Shown: one piece after another, positions 17,548 through 24,891 of the stretch
Numbering within the stretch: position 1 is the first letter of the stretch
Layout: each line of letters opens with the position of its first letter
Source of the DNA: an uncultured Bacteroidia bacterium
GTDB lineage: Bacteria > Bacteroidota > Bacteroidia > J057 > CALAJH01
DNA: 39,050 nucleotides
Assembly: GCA_937922655.1 (NCBI GenBank)
Contig: CALAJH010000060.1
Span: 1 to 39,050, forward strand
Reading direction: 5' to 3'
Made by a program: the position numbers and the translations under genes
Notes under the pieces: model-generated
What the model was told of the DNA's origin: nothing
The model's input: only the letters and a program-made list of their open reading frames with translations
Databases searched by the model: none

Positions 17548-19121
17548 AAAACAAGGACGTGGCCAAAAAGTTGGAGGCCGCCGCCCAACTTATGGCGCTT
17601 TGGGGTTACGAGTCTTTTAAGTATAAGGCGTACGAAAAGGCGGCGGCGGCCGTGCGGGCCTGCGAAACGCCCGTGGCCGCGGGAGCCCAAGTACCGGGCA
17701 TAGGGCCGTCCATTGCCGAGGCCGTCAGGCAAATCGTACAAACCGGCACCTTCGAGCAATATGAAAAACTACGCGCCCAAACCCCGCCCGGCGTCCCCGA
17801 ACTCCTTCAGCTCCCGGGTTTGGGAATCAAATCGGTGCAAACGCTCTGGCGCGAAGCGGCGATTACCTCCGTCGAAGAATTGATCGGCGCCGGTCTCGGA
17901 TTGACCCGCTATAAAGGTTTCGGCGAAAAAACGGTTCGCGCCCTGCTTTCCGCCGCCGATTTTTTTATCCAAAACCGCCGAAAACTTCGCATCGACCGCG
18001 CAAGACAATGGTTTTCCCAACTCGAAATCGAACTCCAAACGCAATTATTGACCATAGGGGAAATTCGTCGTCACTTGCCCGTCGTCGAAAATCGAGAGGC
18101 CTTGTGGGTCGGGAACGGGGAACCGGCGGGATTTTCGCCCGCCGAACATGCTTTGCCTATTGCCGTAAAGTTGTGGGTTCGGGGCGACGAACGTATTTGG
18201 CAATCTTCGCCCGAAAACGCCGTTTTTTCGCGCTGGTATCTGACGGGGCCGCACACGCACGTACAAAGCGTGCTTGCACGCCTGCCCCAAGGCCTCCAAA
18301 CGTTTGCCGACGAACCGGACGTTTACCGGGCGGCGGGTATGGAATACGTCGCGCCGCCGCGTCGAGATGCACAACAACCGTCGTCGGCCCCGCCGTTGCA
18401 ACTTTCCGACCTTCGAGGCATGGTTCACGCGCACACGACCTATTCCGACGGCCTCCATACCCTTCGGCAAATGGCTTTGGCCGTTAAAAACGCGGGTTAC
18501 GAATATTTCGGCGTTACCGACCACAGCCGCACCGCCGCCTACGCCGGCGGACTTTCCATCGAGGCCGTTCGCAAACAGCATCGAGAAATCGAAGCGCTCA
18601 ATCAAGAGTTGGCGCCGTTTCGGATTTTCAAAGGCATAGAATCGGACATTTTGGCCGACGGTTCGCTCGATTATCCCGACGAAGTCCTTGACGAGTTTGA
18701 TTTTGTTGTCGCTTCCGTCCACGCCAACCTCAAAATGGACGAGGCTACGGCCACCGCACGCATCCTCAACGCCGTTTCCCATCCGAAAACGACGGTACTT
18801 GGGCATCCGACGGGGCGTTTGCTTTTGTCTCGCGAAGGCTATCCCTTGGACCACAAGGCGATTATCGACCGTTGCGCGCAAACGGGCACGGCCATTGAAA
18901 TCAACGCCAATCCCGCCCGTTTGGACTTGGATTGGCAATGGGTGGACTACGCATTGCAACGAGGGGTAAAAATCGGCATTCATCCCGACGCGCATTCGAT
19001 TGAGGGTATCGAGGACGCTTTTTGGGGGGTGGAAATCGCACAAAAAACGGGTTTGACCCCCGAAACCTGCTTCAACGCCGCCGATTTACCCGCCTTTGAA
19101 CGGCTGTGCAAGCGAAAGTAG
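17544..19121 (+). CDS. PolX-like HhH-PHP protein with lost polymerase active site
   Basis: This 525-residue protein has the layout of bacterial family X DNA polymerases. The N-terminal 8-kDa-like and helix-hairpin-helix region has VPGIGPSIAEAV and LPGLGIKSVQTLW, residues ~45-125. A palm-like middle and a C-terminal PHP domain follow; the latter begins at HAHTTYSDG and has VTDHS, HANLKM, LGHPTGR, EINANP and GIHPDAHS. PHP residues look complete, so 3'-5' exonuclease or phosphatase chemistry is plausible. The palm motif normally reading GSxRR...DxD appears as GEIRR (172-176) and then Asn-Arg-Glu (183-185), so both catalytic Asp are gone. DNA repair is the likely setting. The GTG start overlaps the pncB stop by 4 bp, pointing to coupled translation. 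Confidence 0.85.
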   Translation: MKNKDVAKKLEAAAQLMALWGYESFKYKAYEKAAAAVRACETPVAAGAQVPGIGPSIAEAVRQIVQTGTFEQYEKLRAQTPPGVPELLQLPGLGIKSVQTLWREAAITSVEELIGAGLGLTRYKGFGEKTVRALLSAADFFIQNRRKLRIDRARQWFSQLEIELQTQLLTIGEIRRHLPVVENREALWVGNGEPAGFSPAEHALPIAVKLWVRGDERIWQSSPENAVFSRWYLTGPHTHVQSVLARLPQGLQTFADEPDVYRAAGMEYVAPPRRDAQQPSSAPPLQLSDLRGMVHAHTTYSDGLHTLRQMALAVKNAGYEYFGVTDHSRTAAYAGGLSIEAVRKQHREIEALNQELAPFRIFKGIESDILADGSLDYPDEVLDEFDFVVASVHANLKMDEATATARILNAVSHPKTTVLGHPTGRLLLSREGYPLDHKAIIDRCAQTGTAIEINANPARLDLDWQWVDYALQRGVKIGIHPDAHSIEGIEDAFWGVEIAQKTGLTPETCFNAADLPAFERLCKRK

Positions 19122-19214
19122 GCCTTTTCGACGGCAAACCGCCGTACGGACGCAACGCGTCCACTTTAAAATAAACATCAATCGGCAAATCACTTCCCCA
19201 AGGGTTAGAAAAAC

Positions 19215-20921
19215 ATGTTGGGTATGACGGACGCGGTGGCGATAGGAATTTTTTTGGCGTTGACGGCGTGGCTGGGCTTGCGGGCGGCGGGCGCCAAAAC
19301 CCTAAAAGAATATTTCACGGGTGGGGGGAATATGCCGTGGCATTTGGCGGGTTTGAGCATGGCCGCCACGACCTTCGCCGCCGACACCCCCTTGGCCGTT
19401 ACCGAACTCGTCCGACAATACGGCGTTTCGGGCAATTGGCTGTGGTGGAACATGATGGCGGGAGGTATGCTTACGGCCGTGTTTTTTGCCCAATATTGGC
19501 GAAAGGCCGGGGTAACGACCGACGTCGAACTGGTTGCCATTCGTTATTCGGGTCGGGCGGCGCGAATTTTACGTTTGTTTAAGGCGGTATATTTCGGACT
19601 TTTGCTCAACGCCGTGGTATTGGGATGGGTCAATTTGGCTTTGATTTCGCTTTTGCAGGCGTATTTTGGAATAAGCTACGGGGCGGCGTTCGCTTGGACG
19701 GCTTTAACCCTGTTCTTGACGTCGATATACACGGGGGCGGCGGGATTGAAAGGGGTGGTATGGGCCGACGCGGCGCAATTTGCGGTGGCGATGGTCGGTT
19801 GCGTGATATTGGCCGTATTTGCGGTGCAGGCCGTCGGCGGCGTAGAGGAGCTAAAATCAAGGACGGGCGGCGCAATAAACTTTTTTCCCGGCGAAGGCGG
19901 ATTGACGCTGAGCTTTGGCGCTTTCCTCGCCATGATGGGCGTGCAATGGTGGGCCGGTTGGTATCCGGGCAACGAGCCGGGCGGCGGCGGTTATATTTCC
20001 CAGCGTCTTATCGCCGCCAAAAACGAAACCCACGCCCGTGCCGCCGCCTTCTTTTTTCAATTTTTGCATTATGCGGTGCGTCCGTGGCCGTGGATTATCG
20101 TCGCTCTGGCAACGATAATTCTGTATCCCGATTTGTCCGCGGACAATTATCGTATGGGTTACGTTTACGCTATGCGGGACGTGCTGCCGGACGGTTTACG
20201 GTCGTTGTTGTTGGTGGCGTTTTTGGCGGCGTATATGTCCACGGTTTCGACGCACTTGAATTGGGGGGCGTCGTATTTGACGAACGATTTTCTTTTGCCG
20301 CTTCGGCCCGACTTGAAAAATCCGCGTCGGGCCGCATTGTGGGCGACGGCGCCGGTGGCTTTGGCGGGTATCGCCGCCGCCGCCGTATCCGAAAGCGTCA
20401 GCGGCGCATGGCGCTTTTTGATTGAATGCGGCGCGGGCATGGGCGGCGTACTCATTGCCCGATGGTATTGGAAAAGGGTTTCCGCCTTTTCCGAAATTGC
20501 GGCGATGACCGTTCCGATTGTCGTTTTCGGCATCCAAAAAATATGGTTTGTTTTTGTGGACGGCGCCGACGAAGCGACGTCGCTTTTTGTCTTTCCGAAC
20601 ACGTACTTTGTTACCGTGGCCGCAACGACGGCGGCGTGGGTGGCGGCGGCCTATATTTTCCCGCAAACTAACGAAACGGTGTTAAAAAATTTTTACGACA
20701 AGGTGCGTCCGGGCGGATTTTGGGCGCCCTACTCCGACCCCAAAAGCGCCCTTAAACCGATAATTCAACTAGCCGCCGGCTGGATCTTGGCAACCGCCGC
20801 CGGTTATGCGCTTTTGTTTGCCGTAGGAAAAGCGGTCTTGGCCGAGTGGACTACGGCGGCTTTGTATTTTGTCGCCGGGATTTTCGGCGCCGCCGGCGCG
20901 TTTTTCGTTTTAAACAAATAA
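19215..20921 (+). CDS. Sodium:solute symporter family protein
   Basis: This inner-membrane transporter of the SSS family (SLC5-like, LeuT fold) has 568 residues and about 13-14 hydrophobic segments. The first helix (AVAIGIFLALTAWLGLRAAG) is followed by KTLKEYFTGGGNMPWHLAGLSMAATTFAADTP, described here in pieces: the F-T-G-G-x-x-M-P-W motif and the broken helix with the sodium-site Ala/Ser-Thr. RQYGVSGNWLWW, GLKGVVWADAAQF and AAYMSTVSTHLNWGASYLTND (helix 8 with Ser/Thr sodium ligands) complete the family signature. The solute cannot be told. It stands alone, with ~90 bp before it and the XRE gene convergent 4 bp after. Confidence 0.93.
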   Translation: MLGMTDAVAIGIFLALTAWLGLRAAGAKTLKEYFTGGGNMPWHLAGLSMAATTFAADTPLAVTELVRQYGVSGNWLWWNMMAGGMLTAVFFAQYWRKAGVTTDVELVAIRYSGRAARILRLFKAVYFGLLLNAVVLGWVNLALISLLQAYFGISYGAAFAWTALTLFLTSIYTGAAGLKGVVWADAAQFAVAMVGCVILAVFAVQAVGGVEELKSRTGGAINFFPGEGGLTLSFGAFLAMMGVQWWAGWYPGNEPGGGGYISQRLIAAKNETHARAAAFFFQFLHYAVRPWPWIIVALATIILYPDLSADNYRMGYVYAMRDVLPDGLRSLLLVAFLAAYMSTVSTHLNWGASYLTNDFLLPLRPDLKNPRRAALWATAPVALAGIAAAAVSESVSGAWRFLIECGAGMGGVLIARWYWKRVSAFSEIAAMTVPIVVFGIQKIWFVFVDGADEATSLFVFPNTYFVTVAATTAAWVAAAYIFPQTNETVLKNFYDKVRPGGFWAPYSDPKSALKPIIQLAAGWILATAAGYALLFAVGKAVLAEWTTAALYFVAGIFGAAGAFFVLNK

Positions 20922-20925
20922 ACCC

Positions 20926-21180
20926 CTAATTTTTCAACGAGTTTTCACGTGCTTGTTGGGAATAATCGGGAAAATCCTTGAAGAATTCCGACAGCGTAAC
21001 GTCGTAATACATGCACAATGCATGAAGGGTCGAGACGGTCAAGTTCGACTTGCCCGCCTCAATGCGCCCGACGTGAATCCCCGTTTCCAAATACACCTCT
21101 TCTTGGGTTGCCCCTCGTTTTTCCCGCCACACCCGAAGACGCATGGCTACGGTCTTCAGGAAATGCTCGTTTTTTCCCAA
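20926..21180 (-). CDS. Small XRE-family HTH repressor
   Basis: The 84-residue protein is little more than one Cro/C1-type helix-turn-helix: RLRVWREKRGATQEEVYLE, then TGIHVGRIEAGKSNLTVSTL, then LHALCMYYDVTLSEFFKDF. The recognition helix lies around residues 33-45. It is divergent from the EGF lipoprotein, and the ~160 bp between them hold two matching palindromes over both promoters, so it is the natural candidate to bind them and repress itself and the lipoprotein (inference). No protease or sensor domain is attached. It resembles C-protein-like controllers of restriction systems in size, but no restriction or methylase gene is present. Confidence 0.87.
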   Translation of the reverse strand: MGKNEHFLKTVAMRLRVWREKRGATQEEVYLETGIHVGRIEAGKSNLTVSTLHALCMYYDVTLSEFFKDFPDYSQQARENSLKN

Positions 21181-21209
21181 CCCCTCTTTTTTGATCTATT
21201 CCGTCGCGG

Positions 21210-21239
21210 CAAAGATGTGGATAATTTTTTTTCGCTCAA
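21210..21239 (-). promoter_or_regulatory. Candidate promoter of the XRE gene
   Basis: On the minus strand TTG (21239-21237) and CATCTTTG (21217-21210) are 19 bp apart; the -7 box has one mismatch to TAnnTTTG. The -33 element lies inside operator 1, which fits autoregulation. Confidence 0.4.
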
Positions 21240-21257
21240 TGACGTAAAAGTCATTGA
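21236..21257. promoter_or_regulatory. Operator 1 (inverted repeat)
   Basis: Perfect 8-bp arms TCAATGAC / GTCATTGA flank the 6-bp spacer GTAAAA. The core AATGAC-N6-GTCATT (21238-21255) is the same as in operator 2, 51 bp away. It covers the -33 elements of both divergent promoters. Confidence 0.75.
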
Positions 21258-21282
21258 CAAAGAAAATCAATTCTTATTTTTG
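21254..21282 (+). promoter_or_regulatory. Promoter of the EGF lipoprotein
   Basis: TTG (21254-21256), 18 bp, then TATTTTTG (21275-21282) match the Bacteroidota pattern in full. Transcription would begin near 21289, at the left edge of operator 2, with a ~50-nt AT-rich leader. Confidence 0.65.
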
Positions 21283-21287
21283 CACTG

Positions 21288-21307
21288 TAATGACATATAT
21301 GTCATTA
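21288..21307. promoter_or_regulatory. Operator 2 (20-bp perfect palindrome)
   Basis: TAATGACATATATGTCATTA is a perfect palindrome with the AATGAC-N6-GTCATT core at 21289-21306. It sits about +1 to +20 of the lipoprotein promoter, a classic repressor position. Confidence 0.78.
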
Positions 21308-21339
21308 TCGAAAAGTAAAAACAACTCATTTATCATATC

Positions 21340-22155
21340 ATGATGAAAAAATTATTGAATTTAGCCGGTGCTTCGATGCTGGCACTGGGTTTAATCCTAA
21401 CTATTGGCGGTTGCAGCAAAGACAAATGCAAAGATATAACTTGCCTCAACGGCGGTTCGTGCATCGACGGAGCCTGCAACTGCGTCAACGGCTATACCGG
21501 CGACCGCTGTCAAACAAGCAAATGTGAAGGAGTAACATGTATGAACGGCGGTTCGTGCATCAACGGAGCCTGCAACTGCGTCAATGGCTATACCGGCGAC
21601 CGCTGTCAAACGGCGCCTGCCCCGCCCGTCGCCTCGTTTACCATCGACAAGACCTCTTGTACCGCGCCCTGTACCTTCAACGTTACCAGCACCGCCACCA
21701 ACGCCACGTCCATAGAGTGGAGCGTGGAAAAAGTAGGCGGCACGGCTTACATCACTATTAGCAACAGAACCGCCCCCAACGCCTCCATAGAATTCGGAAG
21801 CAATCAAGCCGGTACTTATAAAGTCAAACTCAAAGCGACCAATGCCGGCGGGAGTCACACGGCCGAAAAAACCATCAACGTCAATGAGCAGACGAACAAT
21901 CCTCCCTGCCAAATCAATAACACGGCGGAAATTACCATATCCATCACCGGTTCTACCAATCCTTATAAAGTTTATATCAACAACGAGTATAAAGACGACA
22001 TCCAAACTCCGGGTTCCAAAAAGTTCACCTTTACCGCCGGCAACACGTCTTTCAAAGTCGAGCAGCGTTCGGGTTATCTGTTTGAGCCCACCGTTAGACA
22101 AACGTCCGTTTTCGCCGAACCATGCGGAAAATACACATGGAATGTTGAATTGTAA
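21340..22155 (+). CDS. Lipoprotein with two EGF-like modules and a PKD-like domain
   Basis: The 271-residue protein starts with a lipoprotein signal peptide (KKLLNLAGASMLALGLILTIGGC; Cys25 lipidated). Two EGF-like modules follow (C-x4-C-x-N-G-G-S-C-x-x-G-x-C-x-C-x-N-G-Y-T-G-D-R-C), nearly identical to each other. A PKD-like beta-sandwich (SFTIDKTSCTAPCTFNV ... AGTYKVKLKATNAGG) and a ~75-residue C-terminal beta domain (AEITISITGSTNPYKVYINN) complete it. It is predicted to be anchored in the outer membrane and exposed outside. Function is unknown; adhesion or ligand binding is likely. Base composition is visibly more AT-rich than that of its neighbours. An XRE repressor and two operators appear to control it. 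ATG 21340 or 21343 may be the start. Confidence 0.85.
   Translation: MMKKLLNLAGASMLALGLILTIGGCSKDKCKDITCLNGGSCIDGACNCVNGYTGDRCQTSKCEGVTCMNGGSCINGACNCVNGYTGDRCQTAPAPPVASFTIDKTSCTAPCTFNVTSTATNATSIEWSVEKVGGTAYITISNRTAPNASIEFGSNQAGTYKVKLKATNAGGSHTAEKTINVNEQTNNPPCQINNTAEITISITGSTNPYKVYINNEYKDDIQTPGSKKFTFTAGNTSFKVEQRSGYLFEPTVRQTSVFAEPCGKYTWNVEL
21448..21611 (+). repeat. Tandem duplication of an EGF module
   Basis: Two 68-bp copies at 21448-21515 and 21544-21611 differ at only two positions, with an offset of 96 bp (32 codons). The intervening bases differ more. This points to a recent in-frame duplication or gene conversion. Confidence 0.85.
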
Positions 22156-22172
22156 AAACGGACAAAATTCCC

Positions 22173-22214
22173 ATGCGAACGGCAGGCCGAAAAGCCTGCC
22201 GTTCGCATTTCGTT
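22173..22214 (+). terminator. Strong hairpin terminator after the EGF lipoprotein
   Basis: A perfect 15-bp stem (ATGCGAACGGCAGGC and its complement, 22173-22187 and 22194-22208) with a CGAAAA loop is followed by TTCGTTT. It lies 17 bp past the stop and may also serve the convergent gene ending at 22312. Confidence 0.85.
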
Positions 22215-22311
22215 TAAAAACTTGGATTGATTTTAATCCTTTTTCTAAAGTGGAAGTTCTTCCGTTCGGAATGGGTTCGTTGGGTCGATAAGAAACGGCC
22301 GAAAGGGAAGT

Positions 22312-23007
22312 TCATCGGTCGGGTGAATCGGCGCCGGGAAGGTTGTTGAAAGTGGCGTCTTGGTTGGCAAAGGAAAGCAGCGTTTGGGCAAAGTGGCGAA
22401 CGGTTTTGGGGCCTGAAAAAGCGAGCCTGTTGTTGATGACGACGGAAGGAAAGGCTTGTATGCCGTGGCATTTGGCCATCCTCGGAAAGGCCGCCGCATC
22501 GATGGTTTGCACGGAAATATTCGGATTTTCGACGGCGAAACGATGAGCCGTTGCGGAAATCGAAGGACAAAACGGACACCACGGCTGGGAAAACACTTTT
22601 ATCGAAAGAGGCCGATGGATTTGAGCCAGAAGGCGACGCAAGTCGGGGTCGAGCCCGGAGTCGGCTTTGGAGGCGGCGACGATGGCGTCGATGAACGCGT
22701 TGAGTTCGTGGCCCGTAGGCGTACCCAAAAAGCGCAATCCCCGGCTTTTCGGACCGTCCACGACCCAAGTAGGCGAATGAGACACGTCGCTTTGATAAGC
22801 GTCGTGGACTTCGTAACGAATGAGCGGGGAAAGTTCGGCCAAACAAGAAACGAATCCGTCGGGTGCGGGCGTGTGCCGGCGCCGTCCGCTCAAAACGTCG
22901 TTGAGCCAACCCGATTTGCGCACATACAGCCGCAAGACAACGGGATTTACCAACCCCGCGGCGAGCGTATGGTTGTAACGCGAAAAAATATCTTGGCAAT
23001 GCAACAT
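22312..23007 (-). CDS. Tandem thioredoxin-fold protein (glutaredoxin-like/AhpF N-domain type)
   Basis: The 231-residue protein looks like two thioredoxin folds in a row. The first half (to ~115) keeps the fold pattern: LIRYEVHDAY, then SPTWVVDGPKSRGLRFLGTPTGHELNAFIDAIV with the cis-Pro strand. It lacks an active CxxC. The second half has SQPWCPFCPS (Cys144 and Cys147), VENPNISVQTIDAAAFP and the cis-Pro loop IQAFPSVVIN. This arrangement matches AhpF N-terminal domains and protein disulfide oxidoreductases, so a dithiol-disulfide transfer role in the cytoplasm is likely. The partner reductase is not in the window. It stands alone. Confidence 0.78.
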   Translation of the reverse strand: MLHCQDIFSRYNHTLAAGLVNPVVLRLYVRKSGWLNDVLSGRRRHTPAPDGFVSCLAELSPLIRYEVHDAYQSDVSHSPTWVVDGPKSRGLRFLGTPTGHELNAFIDAIVAASKADSGLDPDLRRLLAQIHRPLSIKVFSQPWCPFCPSISATAHRFAVENPNISVQTIDAAAFPRMAKCHGIQAFPSVVINNRLAFSGPKTVRHFAQTLLSFANQDATFNNLPGADSPDR

Positions 23008-23243
23008 TTTTCAAAACCCTACGTATAAACGTATTCTTGCTTGTAATCCGTTCCAAGTTCGTTCGGGTTTTGAGAGGTTTTTCGCTTTTGTTTTATCCCT
23101 TCGGTCGAAAAAATGTATAAACACTATTTTATTTATTTGGATATCGGGCGGGAATTGGCCGAAAATGCTTAATTTTACACCTTGAAACTCGGGCGAATTC
23201 TACAACCTAGCTACCCACAAGCCCGACGCGGATATAAAAAAAT

Positions 23244-24890
23244 ATGCTTGCACTATGGACGGGAATTTTATGGCTGACGGCATGCGGAGCGTTGTGCGGA
23301 CAAACGTCCAAGCATGATTGGGGCCGTTTTACCCGTACCGACACGCTACGCGGTATGCTTTCCCCCCAACGCGCCTGTTTCGACGTTCATCATTACAACC
23401 TTCATTTAAGAATCGACGTTGAAAAACAAACGATTTCGGGCAGTAACGCCGTATATTTTCGGGTCGTCGAGCCGTTCGTCAATTTTCAGTTGGATTTGTT
23501 CGACAACCTCAAAGTCGAAAAGATTGTTCATCGGGGCAAAGCGGTGAGCTTTGAGCGGGAGGGACACGCGATTTTTATACAATTGGACAAATCGCTTGCC
23601 CCGGGGAGTTACGACTCGGTACGAGTGTATTATTCGGGCAAACCACGCACGGCGCCCAACCCGCCGTGGGACGGCGGCTTCGTTTGGAGCAAGGACGAAC
23701 GTGGACGGCCGTGGATTGGCGTGGCGTGCGAAGGAACGGGCGCATCGCTCTGGTGGCCCCTCAAAGACCATCCCTCCGACGAACCCGACAGCATGACCGC
23801 CGCCTTTGAAACCCCCGAAAACCTTGTTTGCGTTTCCAACGGACGCAAAATCTCCGAAAAAAAACTCGGCGACGGTTTCGTACACACCGTTTGGAAAACC
23901 TCCGCACCCATCAACAGTTACAACGTAACCGTCAATATCGCCGACTACGCCCATTTTTCCGACACGCTCAACGGCGAAAAAGGCGTGCTTACCCTCGACT
24001 ATTACGTACTTTCTCAAAACTTGGGTAAGGCGCAAAAACATTTTGGACAGGTCAAGCCGATGATGCGGTGCTTTGAAAAGCATTTTGGCCCTTATCCGTT
24101 TTACGAGGACGGCTATAAACTCGTTGAAACCCCGTATTGGGGCATGGAACATCAGTCTTGCGTCGCTTACGGCAACAATTACAAAAACGACGCGGTTTTC
24201 AATTTCGACTTTATCATCATCCACGAAACGGGCCATGAGTGGTTCGGCAACAGCGTCTCCGCCGACGACCACGGCGAACTCTGGATTCACGAGGCGTTCA
24301 CCACCTACGCCGAAGCCGTTTACCTCGAATGCCGGTACGACTATCCTACCGCCGTCAATTATTTGCGTCGTCAAAAAGAACGCATCCAATACCTCGAACC
24401 GATTCAAGGGCCGAGAAACGTCAATTTTAATGCATTTTCCACCTCGGATATGTATATGAAAGGGACGTGGATGTTGCACACCCTGCGTTCGGTGGTGGAC
24501 GACGACACAAAATGGTTCCGGGTGTTGAGAAAGTTTTGTACCGAATTTTATCGAAAAACCGTCCGTTCCCAAACGGTCGTCGAATGGTTTTCCAAAGAGC
24601 TGACGGGAAAAACCGACGGTTTGACGGCGTTTTTCGACCTTTATTTGAACGCCGTGCATCCGCCGACGTTCGAATACGGATGGGAAACGACCGACGACGG
24701 CCCGGCGCTCAAATATCGATGGGCCGAGCCGGGTTTTGATATGCCGTTGGACGTGTACGTGCGTGAAGGGGTCAAAATACGGATTTTTCCCACGTCCGAA
24801 GTTCAAACGCTAATAGACGCAAGGTTTTCGGTCAAAAGTTTTCGGGCGGACGAAGATTCATTTTTGGTTAAAGTTAAAGACAAGTGGTAG
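23244..24890 (+). CDS. M1 family zinc aminopeptidase, exported
   Basis: This 548-residue metallopeptidase has an N-terminal signal segment (ALWTGILWLTACGALCGQ) and the M1 beta-saddle domain (YNLHLRIDVEKQTISGSNAVYF). The zinc site is HETGHEW (His327, Glu328, His331) with Glu350 in HEAFTTYAE, exactly 18 residues later. The exopeptidase motif, usually GxMEN, reads WGMEHQ. Helical C-terminal sequence follows, shorter than in full PepN. It probably removes N-terminal residues from peptides in the periplasm or outside. A -7-like TAATTTTA at 23170-23177 precedes it. The mutase gene starts 1 bp past its stop, so the two share an mRNA. Confidence 0.92.
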   Translation: MLALWTGILWLTACGALCGQTSKHDWGRFTRTDTLRGMLSPQRACFDVHHYNLHLRIDVEKQTISGSNAVYFRVVEPFVNFQLDLFDNLKVEKIVHRGKAVSFEREGHAIFIQLDKSLAPGSYDSVRVYYSGKPRTAPNPPWDGGFVWSKDERGRPWIGVACEGTGASLWWPLKDHPSDEPDSMTAAFETPENLVCVSNGRKISEKKLGDGFVHTVWKTSAPINSYNVTVNIADYAHFSDTLNGEKGVLTLDYYVLSQNLGKAQKHFGQVKPMMRCFEKHFGPYPFYEDGYKLVETPYWGMEHQSCVAYGNNYKNDAVFNFDFIIIHETGHEWFGNSVSADDHGELWIHEAFTTYAEAVYLECRYDYPTAVNYLRRQKERIQYLEPIQGPRNVNFNAFSTSDMYMKGTWMLHTLRSVVDDDTKWFRVLRKFCTEFYRKTVRSQTVVEWFSKELTGKTDGLTAFFDLYLNAVHPPTFEYGWETTDDGPALKYRWAEPGFDMPLDVYVREGVKIRIFPTSEVQTLIDARFSVKSFRADEDSFLVKVKDKW

Positions 24891-24891
24891 C

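Noticed and set aside
20926-21180. XRE protein as controller of a restriction-modification or toxin-antitoxin system
   Set aside because: No methylase, endonuclease or toxin-sized partner lies on either side; neighbours are a symporter and a lipoprotein.
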